Assembly: GCA_963995525.1 (NCBI GenBank)
Contig: OZ023205.1
Span: forward strand, 65,854,621 to 65,918,620
Direction: 5' to 3'
Origin: Escarpia spicata
Taxonomy: Eukaryota > Annelida > Polychaeta > Sabellida > Siboglinidae
Length of the DNA: 64,000 nucleotides
Below are positions 23,101 to 35,100 of the stretch, piece after piece; the first letter of the stretch is position 1; each line of letters begins with the position of its first letter. Below the pieces are notes generated by a model, which searched no databases, was not told the origin of the DNA, and saw nothing but the letters and a program-made list of their open reading frames with translations. The position numbers and the translations under genes are program-made.

Positions 23101-26100
23101 AGTAACAGTACTTTATGATGATCTGTGAAACCAATACAAACATTACTATTGATGGTCAGCTATCAAGTTACAATACTTGGTGATGATCTGTGAAACCAAT
23201 ACAAACATTACTCTTGATGGTCAGCTATCAAGTTACAGTACGTGGTGATGATGTGTGAAACCAATACAAACATTACTCTCTTGATGGTCGGCTATCAAGT
23301 TAGAGTACTTGGTGATGATCTGTGAAACCAATACAAACATTACTCTTGATGGTCGGCTATCAAGTAACAGTACTTTATGATGATCTGTGAAACCAATACA
23401 AACATTACTCTTGATGGTCGGTTATCAAGTTACAGTACTTTATGATGATCTGTGAAACCAATACAAACATTACTCTTGATGGTCGTCTATCAAGTTACAG
23501 TACTTGATGATGATCTGTGAAACCAATATAAACATTACTCTTGATGGTCAGCTATCAAGTTACAGTACTTTGTGATGATCTGTGAAACCAATACAAACAT
23601 TACTCTTGATGGTCGGCTATCAAGTTACAGTACTTGATGATGATCTGTGAAACCAATACAAACATTACTCTTGATGGTCAGCTATCAAGTTACAATACTT
23701 GGTGATGATCTGTGAAACCAATACAAACATTACTCTTGATGGTCAGCTATCAAGTTACAATACTTTGTGATGATCTGTGAAACCAATACAAACATTACTC
23801 TTGATGGTCGGCTATCAAGTTACAGTACTTTATGATGATCTGTGAAACCAATACAAACATTACTCTTGATGGTCATCTATCAAGTTACAATACTTTGTGA
23901 TGATCTGTGAAACCAATACAAACATTACTCTTGATGGTCGGCTATCAAGTTACAGTATTTTATGATGATCTGTGAAACCAATACAAACATTACTCTTGAT
24001 GGTCAGCTATCAAGTTACAATACTTGGTGATGATCTGTGAAACCAATACAAACATTACTCTTGATGGTCAGCTATCAAGTTACAGTAATTGGTGGTGATC
24101 TGTGAAACCAATACAAACATTACTCTTGATGGTCATCTATCAAGTTACAATACTTTGTGATGATCTGTGAAACCAATACAAACATTACTCTTGATGGTCG
24201 GCTATCAAGTTACAGTACTTGATGATGATCTGTGAAACCAATACAAACATTACTCTTGATGGTCGGCTATCAAGTTACAGTACTTGATGATGATCTGTGA
24301 AACCAATACAAACATTACTCTTGATGGTCGGCTATCAAGTTACAGTACTTGGTGATGATTTGTGAAACCATTACAAACATTACTCTTGATGGTCGTCTAT
24401 CAAGTTACAATACTTTGTGATGATCTGTGAAACCAATACAAACATTACTCTTGATGGTCGGCTATCAAGTTACAGTACTTGATGATGATCTGTGAAACCA
24501 ATACAAACATTACTCTTGATGGTCGTCTATCAAGTTACAATACTTTGTGATGATTTGTGAAACCAATACAAACATTACTCTTGATGGTCAGCTATCAAGA
24601 TACAGTACTTTATGATGATCTGTGAAACCAATACAAACATTACTCTTGATGGTCAGCTATCAAGTTACAATACTTGGTGATGATCTGTGAAACCAATACA
24701 AACATTACTCTTGATGGTCAGCTATCAAGTTACAGTACTTGATGATGATCTGTGAAACCAATACAAACATTACTCTTGATGGTCGTCTATCAAGTTACAA
24801 TACATTATGATGATCTGTGAAAGCAATACAAACATTACTATTGATGGTCGGCTATCAAGTTACAATACTATGTGATGATCTGTGAAACCAAAACAAACAT
24901 TACTCTTGATGGTCAGCTATCAAGTTACAGTACTTGATGATGATCTGTGAAACCAATACAAACATTACTCTTGATGGTCGTCTATCAAGTTACAATACTT
25001 TGTGATGATCTGTGAAACCAATACAAACATTACTCTTGATGGTCGTCTATCAAGTTACAATACATTGTGATGATCTGTGAAACCAATACAAACATTACTA
25101 TTGATGGTCGGCTATCAAGTTACAATACTATGTGATGATCTGTGAAATCAAAACAAACATTACTATTGATGGTCAGCTATCAAGTTACAGTATTTGATGA
25201 TGATCTGTGAAACCAATACAAACATTACTCTCTTGATGGTCGGCTATCAAGTTACAGTACTTGGTGATGATCTGTGAAACCAATACAAACATTACTCTTG
25301 ATGGTCGGCTATCAAGTTACAGTACTTGATGGTGATCTGTGAAACCAATACAAACATTACTCTTGATGGTCGTCTATCAAGTTACAATACTTTGTGATGA
25401 TCTGTGAAACCAATACAAACATTACTCTTGATGGTCGGCTATCAAGTTACAGTACTTGATGATGATGATCTGTGAAACCAATACAAACATTACTTTTGTT
25501 GGTCAGCTATCAAGTTACAATACTTGGTGATGATTTGTGAAACCAATACAAACGTTACTAGTGATGTCAGGTGCTACTCTTTAGAGTGCAGGAAGGCTAA
25601 AATCAACTATTGCAACCAGAGCAGGTAAATAAACACTGTAGCTGTCTTTGGATACGAAAGTCTTTATTTTATATATTTCTTGTTAGCAATGCATTAGACT
25701 TATAGACTTGGTATGGGGGCAAATGTTTATACAGGTAAATTAACAAGATATACTCAATTTTTCTTTCATACAATTTTTATTTATTTTCTATCAAGATGTA
25801 TAATTATCTTTGTATATATATACATATATATAATAAGATAATGATATATCTTGATAGAAAATAAATGAAAACTGTATATATACAGTGTATATATACACAC
25901 CACTTGGCATGTGCATGCATATGTGTCTCAGTGTGATTGTCTGTGTGTGTGTGTGTGCGTGTGCGTGTGCGTGTGCGTGTGCGTGTGCGTGTGCGTGTGT
26001 GTGTTTACAATGCATGCACAACAACAGGTAATATGTTAATTCATCATGTTATAGACAACAGTGGCCACAAAAGCAGCAGATTGATGAGACGATGTTTATA

Positions 26101-29100
26101 AAACGACTGTGATGGCAGAATGAGTCACCACCACAAGATGACCTGTGCTGACCTCTCGTGGACAGCCAATTCTGCCAAGTAGATGGACAACGCGGTCAAA
26201 GCCCATGGGAGCCTTCATCTTGGTGTCCCCCAGCCATGTCTGAAATATGAAGTCACACTTGGTCAAGATGAATCAACACTGCTCAGTTACATTTCTAGTT
26301 GTTCGTGATCAAATGAATTCAGCTGACGAGAGGACGTTGTTGTGTGGAACAAAATATTCTCTATGTTTTATCACGCAGCACTGAATCAGAACTGTCACTA
26401 ACTGTTGGGTCATTTTGACACAGCATTATGGGTAATTGTTCCTGTTTTATGGCTGCAGCTATTGAAATGCTATATTTCTAATAAAAACCACCAACCTATT
26501 ACATATATCTAAGCCTCCACTAGCATTCAAAGAGCTTTTTATTGTGGTGAACATTATTTATGTACCTGTATCAGTATTATCTGTCTTATCAACTCTTGTT
26601 TGTTATTTAGTTATTTCCATCCTGTTCTACTTATATTAAATTGTTAGCTGTATTTGTCTATAATGTACACTGCATCAATCTGAAGAGTTAGGAATTAGCA
26701 TTATCTTATTTATATTAATATAAATGCAGCTTTATTATTTTCCCCAAAATCAATAATTCTATATTTCTCACTATTCTGGAAACAAATTCAGCTGCATATA
26801 TGCCATTCTCGCAAACTCTAGATGTCCATTATCCCACTTCAGTGGTGCATGCCTTTGACTGGAAGAGTGCATCTATGTCAGGCCAGCGTCGCAGCTTGGC
26901 ACGAGCCGCCAGTACGGTCCATATGTACTGCTTGTCTGTCAGCTGCAAACACAATGTATCTGTGAGACAGCATGAATCACCTAGTCATCTTGCAGTAAAC
27001 CCTGCCCTATCGTACAGACAGTCACACACATTATAATGATATGTAGCTGAACAGTTCACATGCACTAAACACAAACATTTGTAAATGTAGTGAGTCTGCT
27101 GCTGTGTTCAGTTGAGTTCTGCTGTGTTCCATTATCTTCTTCTGTGTTCTGGTGTGTTCTGGTGTGTTCTGGTGTGTTCTGGTGTGTTCTGGTGTGTTCT
27201 GGTGTGTTCTGCCGTGTTCTGCCGTGTTCTGCTATGTTCCATTGTGTTCTGTTGTGCCTTACTCAGTGTGCTTTCCTCACTGCCAGTGGGCTCGCCAACG
27301 AATTCTACAAACACAAACATTTATTATTTTATTCAAAACAACCTTTTAAAGGTGCCTATTAAATTATAATTTTGCATTTTTTCTCATTTCAAATTCCTTT
27401 ATAGGTTTGATAAAAATCACCAGAGAAACTAATGACTTATATTTAATTCATGACCAAGAGTAAATAATAAAAATAAAAATTGTCATGAACCCAATTATGT
27501 CGATGTTTCTATATCGATGTTGTCAATTTTCTTTTTCCCTCAAACAACAAGTGTTGGATAAATTCAGTGGGTTGAAAGCTACATGTCAGCCCAGGATTTG
27601 GCAAGTTACCAGATTACGCAACCAGAAGCAATTTTTTGAACATGTAAACATACTTTTTTACTAAACCAACTGTGAATATTATTTAAAGTATGTTAATGTT
27701 AGCAATGAGAATTTGTCATAAGATAAAACTGAGATCTGATAAGTGTGGGTTATATCTAGATGATATCAGATTCTTCGTAAACCAAAGATTTCCTATTCAC
27801 ATCCCATCTGGAGCTTGTAGCTTTGGACGGCAGTCTTGTCAAGCTCTTGTCCCTCACTCCATACCCCTCACTAACCACAGTTACCCCACACACCCCACCA
27901 CCCCACTGAAGGAAGCAGACACACCTCTGAGAGGGTGAAGTGGTAGAAGCTGCAGTAGTAGAGGGTGGAGATGACGGGAGACCCCAAGAGGGGTTCCTTC
28001 CTAGGGTTCTCCCAGAATTCTGTTGCCCCTCTCTTCTCTTCCTTTGAATCAGCCTCCTGAAGAGAAACCATCATTTCATACTTATCATACTGAGTAAAGT
28101 AGAGGGAATTAGTTCCACTGATACAGTCACCTCTCTACTCAGGTTACTTTGGCTCAGCCCGAGCTGTCCTTATTAGTGAGGTTCTACTGTAATGGTGACA
28201 ACTGTAATGGTAGCAACCGTAATGGTGGCAACCGTAATGATGACAGCTATAAATGTGACAACTGTAATGGTGACAAATGTAACAGTGATAAATGTAACGA
28301 TAACAACCGTAGTGGTGACAACTGTAATGGTGGCAACTGTGAAGATGACAACTATAAATGTGACAACTGTAATGGTGACAACCGTAATGGTGACAAGTGT
28401 AAAAGTAACAACTGTAATGGTGGCAACTGTAATTGTGACAAAGGTAATGGTGAAAAAGGTAATGTTGACAAATGTAAAAGTGACAAGTATAACGGTAACA
28501 ATTGTATTGGTGACAACCATAATGGTAGCAATTGTAATGGTGACAACTGAATTGTTGGCAACTGTAATGGTGGCAACTGTAATTGTGACAACTGTAGTGG
28601 TGGCAACTGTAGTGGTGACAAATGTAATGGTGACAACTGTACTGGTGAAAAGTGTAATGGTGACAATTGTATTGGTGACAACCGTTGCCCTTGGTGTGTT
28701 GTCCAAAGTCGGGTGTCAGAAAGCAGATGTCATCAAGAATTCTGTTGCCCCTCTCTTCTCTTCCTTTGAATCAGCCTCCTGAAGAGAAACCATCATTTCA
28801 TACTTATCATACTGAGTAAAGTAGAGGGAATTAGTTCCACTGATACAGTCACCTCTCTACTCAGGTTACTTTGGCTCAGCCCGAGCTGTCCTTATTAGTG
28901 AGGTTCTATTGTAATGGTAGCAACCGTAATGGTGGCAACCGTAATGATGACAACTATAAATGTGACAACTGTAATGGTGACAAATGTAACAGTGACAAAT
29001 GTAACGATAACAACCGTAGTGGTGACAACTGTAATGGTGGCAACTGTGAAGATGACAACTATAAATGCGACAACTGTAATGGTGACAACTGTAATGGTGA

Positions 29101-32100
29101 CAAGTGTAAAAGTGACAAATATAACGGTAACAACTGTAATGGTGGCAACTGTAATTGTGACAAAGGTAATGGTGAAAAAGGTAATGTTGACAAATGTAAT
29201 GGTGACAAATGTAAAAGTGACAAGTATAACGGTAACAATTGTATTGGTGACAACCATAATGGTAGCAATTGTAATGGTGACAACTGAATTGTTGGCAACT
29301 GTAATGGTGGCAACTGTAATTGTGACAACTGTAGTGGTGACAAATGTAATGGTGACAACTGTACTGGTGAAAAGTGTAATGGTGACAATTGTATTGGTGA
29401 CAACCGTTGCCTTTGGTGTGTTGTCCAAAGTCGGGTGTCAGAAAGCAGATGTCATCAAGAATTCTGTTGCCCCTCTCTTCTCTTCCTTTAAATCAGCCTC
29501 CTGAAGAGGAAACCATCATTTCATACTTATCATACTGAGTAAAGTAGAGGGAATTAGTTCCACTGATACAGTCACCTCTCTACTCAGGTTACTTTGGCTC
29601 AGCCCGAGCTGTCCTTATTAGTGAGGTTCTACTGTAATGGTGAAAACTGTAATGGTGGCAACCGTAATGATGACAACTATAAATGTGACAACTGTACTGG
29701 TGAAAAGTGTAATGGTGACAATTGTATTGGTGACAACCGTTGCCCTTGGTGTGTTGTCCAAAGTCGGGTGTCAGAAAGCAGATGTCATCATGTGATGGAT
29801 CTCTCCGGGACTGAACAAAATAATGTTTGCTTCTTGAAGCCGAATGAAATCAGTTTATAAATGAGATTGGTCTACTTGTTGGAGACACAACAGTTGCTCT
29901 CTACTGTTGAAATGTCACTCAAAATCTGTTATTAACAGTGTACACTGAAGACATTGTTAATATCTTCAGACATAACATAAATTAACCCCTGACCTCGACA
30001 GGAAGTTGTCGTTCCAGCAAGAGAATCTGTTCCTGTGTGTGGCCAGCATCTTCTGTCAGACTCATGTCTCCCTGGAAGTGAGTCCTACACACAGAGAAAC
30101 ACCTTACTTCGCATACCGTCGCATACCGTCGCATACCGTCACATACCGTCACATACCGTCACATACCCTCTGGACACATTCACACATCACGTTTCTAACA
30201 CATCTTACAATCATATCAACACATACCCTCTGGACACAGGTATACTTCAAGTCTCTAACACACCTTACAATCATACCAACACATACCCTCTGGAGACAAG
30301 TACATTTCACGTCTCAAAAACACCTTACAATCATACCAACACATACCCTCTTTACACATTTACACTTCACATCTCTAACACACTTTACAATCATACCGTC
30401 ACATACCCCCTGGACATAGGTATACTTCACATCTCTAAAACACCTTACAATCATACTGTCACATACCCTCAGGACACAGGTACATTTCACGTCTCTAAAA
30501 CACCTTACAATCATACCGTCACATACCCTCAGGACACAGGTACATTTCACGTCTCTAACACACCTTACAATCATACCGTCACATACCCTCAGGACACAGG
30601 TACATTTCACGTCTCTAACACACCTTACAATCATACCGTCACATACCCTCAGGACACAGGTACATTTCACGTCTCTAACACACCTTACAATCATACCGTC
30701 ACATACCCTCAGGACACAGGTACACTTACAAAGAGACAGACACCATATTAAAAAAAATTTAATAATAAATATAGGTATATATGAAGACACCAATTATAAT
30801 TTTTTGACATAATGAGTGGCTCCTATGATAGCGACATATTTGTCTTAATAGCATTGACCTCTTTTCACTGTTCTTTGTTTTATTATATTTATTAGTTATC
30901 GAGTTTAATTTAGTAGAAATATGTAATATGTATAGCTGAATATTGCACATTGTAATTTAATATGGGGTCAGAAATTAACATCTTGTTCTTGTTTTCATTA
31001 ACACTTCATATTCCTAACTCTTCTTACTTAACATTCATACTTCACATTAACACTTCATATTCCTAACTCTCCTTATTTAACATTTATACTTCACATTAAC
31101 ACTTCATATTCCTAACTCTCCTTATTTAACATTCATACTTTACATTAACACTTCATATTCCTAACTCTCCTTACTTAACATTCATACTTCACATTAACAC
31201 TTCATATTCCTAACTCTTCATATTTCACATTAACACTTCATATTCACAAGTAATTTTCCAAATACTTTTAACTGGTTTTTAAATTCTTTTTAAAACCAGT
31301 TTCTAAATTATTTTCAACAGAGATGCTCCGTGTAAGTAGTAAATGGTTTACAGAACATTGTACATGTATGCACTTATAACATATAAATACATTTCAAAAT
31401 AGTGACACCGATTTGATGTAATGACAGTATGTATTCCGACACTGTATGATTTTGGACGATCTACAAAAATAATTATATTTCTGTACTGTATGTTTCCAAA
31501 CACCTATTATTTTGATGTGTCCAAATGATTGTACATTTTTGGAGAAAAAATTTTTTTTTTGTTCTGTATGTTTTCGGACAGCTGAGAATTTAATTATTTT
31601 TAAGTGTCCGAATATATTCAGTCATTACAGCAACTGCAGGGGTGGGTCTCTCCATATGAATGTATTATTATGACTGAGTGGCGGGACGATGCTCTAACTG
31701 ACCTGTAGCAAGTCTGTAAAGCCTTCACCTGCACTTGTCCCACCTAGCCTTCAGTCGCCCGTTTGTATTTCAGTATCTGTATAGAGCAACACAGGATCTC
31801 TCTTTTTGTCTCCAAGTCCTTTATTTTTAAACATCAGTGGAACGGTTGTAAAAATGCACCATTAAACATATGATTAATTTTTATTCAACAATTGTTTTAG
31901 TACATAAATAGCACATGATTTTAGTTCAGAAACAGAAGCTGTCAAAATGCAAGTTGAATTGCAGTTGCTAGATAAAGGAGAAACATTTGTACCGATAGAT
32001 GAAGATGAAGGGAGAAATGTGTTGCATAGGTTCAACCCCAGAAAGGCCTCAGGCCCCGACAACATCAAGGGGAGACTACTGAAGGAGTGTTTTGTTGAGT

Positions 32101-35100
32101 TGGCAGGTGTGCTGTGTAATTTATTCAACCGTTCGCTCTTAGAGCAGTCTGTCCCTACTTTGTGGAAACCATCGGAAATTTGTCCAGTGCCAAAGAAACC
32201 AAACTCTACTGAGCTGAACGATTACCGCCCAGTGGCGCTAACATTGACTCGCATCACAAGAGGACAGTCCCCTGGATTATCTTGATCCTAGGCAGTTCGT
32301 GTACAGGTGGAACCGGTCGACAGACGATGCTATTATCACACTGTTACTTGGTGCCTACACTCACCTTGAGAAGCCACGCTTGTGTGTGAGCGTTTTATTC
32401 ATAGACTTTTTTGTTTCGCGGTCAGCTTTGCAGTAGGGTTTGGTTTGATCGGTTTAACTGATCATGGGTGTAATGTTTAGTAGCCTTGCTAGTAATTAAC
32501 AAGATGTTTAGTAGCCTTGTTAATAATTAAGGACATGTTCTCTACAGTTGTTTAGCTGACAATTTTATTAAAGTCATTTTATCCATTGTATATGAATATT
32601 GATGTGCAGCTCACTATGAGCTAATTTATTAAATTATATGAATTAGTTTATTGTATTAACATTTACACATAATACTGTTCTTTACGAATGTCGACCACAG
32701 AGAGAATTTCCCTATGGGGACAATAAACAACATCTTATCACTTTGAGAAGAAATGAACAGAGTGAATGCTTTCCACTAGGCAAAAATGAAAGACGGCATA
32801 GTGGCCATCCAAATAATAAGATACACATATACATGCATTGCATATCTGTCATGATCTCAACCATAGCATCCAAACAAGTCATCATTTGATTACTATACAT
32901 GCGAGTATCAAGACAGTGTCTACACATCAACAGGTATAAATAGGGAACTTATCCCTAGTCATTGTACTCATAAAAGATTAAGAGACATTAGCCTGGTGAA
33001 TAGGGAAGCAGATGTTAAAAGGAGAATTATGGTGACGAGAGAGTTACAAGTAGCAGCAGAGTGAAATATAACAGTAACACTTCTAAGATGGCTAAATCAG
33101 CAGGAACCCACCTGAGAGGACAACAAAGATGGCTAAATCAGCAGGAACCCACCTGAGAGGACAACAAAGATGGCTAAATCAGCAGGAACCCCACCTGAGA
33201 GGACAACAAAGATGGCTAAATCAGCAGGAACCCCACCTGAGAGGACAACAAAGATGGCTAAATCAGCAGGAACCCCACCTGACAGGACAACAAAGATGGC
33301 TAAATCAACAGGAACCCCACCTGAGAGGCCAACAAAGATGGCTAAATCAGCAGGAACCCCACCTGAGAGGACAACAAAGATGGCTAAATCAGCAGGAACC
33401 CACCTGAGAGGACAACAAAGATGGCTAAATCAACAGGAACCCCACCTGAGAGGACAACAAAGATGGCTAAATCAGCAGGAACCCCACCTGAGAGGACAAC
33501 AAAGTTGGCTAAATCAGCAGGAACCCCACCTGAGAGGACAACAAAGATGGCTAAATCAGCAGGAACCCACCTGAGAGGACAACAAAGATGGCTAAATCAG
33601 GAGGAACCCCACCTGAGAGGACAACAAAGTTGGCTAAATCAGCAGGAACCCCACCTGAGAGGACAAGAAAGATGGCTAAATCAGCAGGAACCCACCTGAG
33701 AGGACAACAATGCAAGTATGATAAGTGAAGAGGACTACAAGAGTCAGCGTCAGAATGAAGGATTGGTGAGGAGGTACGAAGGAGAAACGTTGTTGAACAA
33801 AGGAGTAATAGACACCAGTGTAACTGTGAGGACAGCAGATGTATCCTTCTATTTAAAATAAACATGGGAACAACGATACTTTATTGTGTATCTATTCACT
33901 ACGAAAATGTAAAAGACGAAAAATAAACACCTTCAAATTACCAATCAACCTAACCGAAAATGCATAGCTTATTATCCATAAATATATTTTATTATATTTC
34001 TATTCCCTAAAAAATGTAAAAGGTGAAAAAACATACAAATTAATGACCAGCCCAACCGGAAATGCACAGTTGATTACCCATAAATATTGAGTAGTTTAGA
34101 AATGTCGTCATGAAGCCTCAGAAAGTTGATGTAATGTTTGACGGCGACGGGTCGTAACATGAGCTCCATGTTGAATGTAGACATCTTGACGCTCCCTTGC
34201 AGATACAGCACAACCTGCAAGAACACATCTCACTTGAATGGTGGTGAATGAATAGATGAACAAAAATTGAATGAATGAGTGAATGGCTGAAAGAACAATA
34301 AATGAATGAGTAAATGGTTGACATAAATGAATGAATGACTGGATGAATGAATAGTAAATTAATGATTGAATTATGACTAAATGAGGAATGAATGATGGTT
34401 GAATGAATTTCTGATGAAACTAATCTGGCACACAAGATTAAACTCAAACACACTGACCACTCAAAGTGTTTCCCTGGTCCCTAAAATAACAAATTAACAA
34501 ACTTGTACTGTGTTTAAATTGACCTATGTACTGTATTTAAACTGACCTCATTTATTAATGATATTAATATAATATTCTTAATGCTAGAATAAATATGCGG
34601 GTATAGTGCCAACCAAATTATGTTTAATAAGCCCTAAACAATTTTGCAATTTGAATGTTTGTGAGGATGATTCGGAGTAATGGAGCAGACTAGGTTGCTT
34701 TAAATGAAAGTTTACTTTCACATGTTGTAAAGCTTTGTAGGTAACACACAAATACAGTAATGTTACAAAACTTACAGCTATGATGGCATTCCCATCATGA
34801 AGTTTGATTGCTTCATCAAGTATTGCCAGTTTGTCTTCTTTTGACTTGTACATTTCCAGTGCATATGGCTGCAAAATGTCAACACAGTAATGAAGCAGAC
34901 GTAAGTTACATTTGATCAATTAACAACTAAATTCCAGGTCAGTTTGTGATTTACAAACTTTGCCACTGCAGTATGTTAATGCACCAAAACATTTCAATTC
35001 TTTCTTTCCAAATGAGAAATTCAAACAAATAAAACTAGTCGCCCAGACTAAAACATTAAACATTTACAAATAAAAATTGAGGAAATTTGAAGTATAGTAC

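Noticed and set aside
23058..25562. CRISPR-like array
   Set aside because: Units are contiguous, near-identical and lack unique spacers, and the context is a eukaryotic intron.
28173..29504. Long Val/Thr-rich and Asn/Asp-rich frames on both strands
   Set aside because: They arise from a trinucleotide-periodic minisatellite within the 722-bp units. All frames are open for the same reason.
30006..30071. Plus-strand reading of the exon at 29994-30071 ([17 protein letters not shown])
   Set aside because: The minus strand gives [10 protein letters not shown], which fits VIPAS39 and joins its neighbours in phase.
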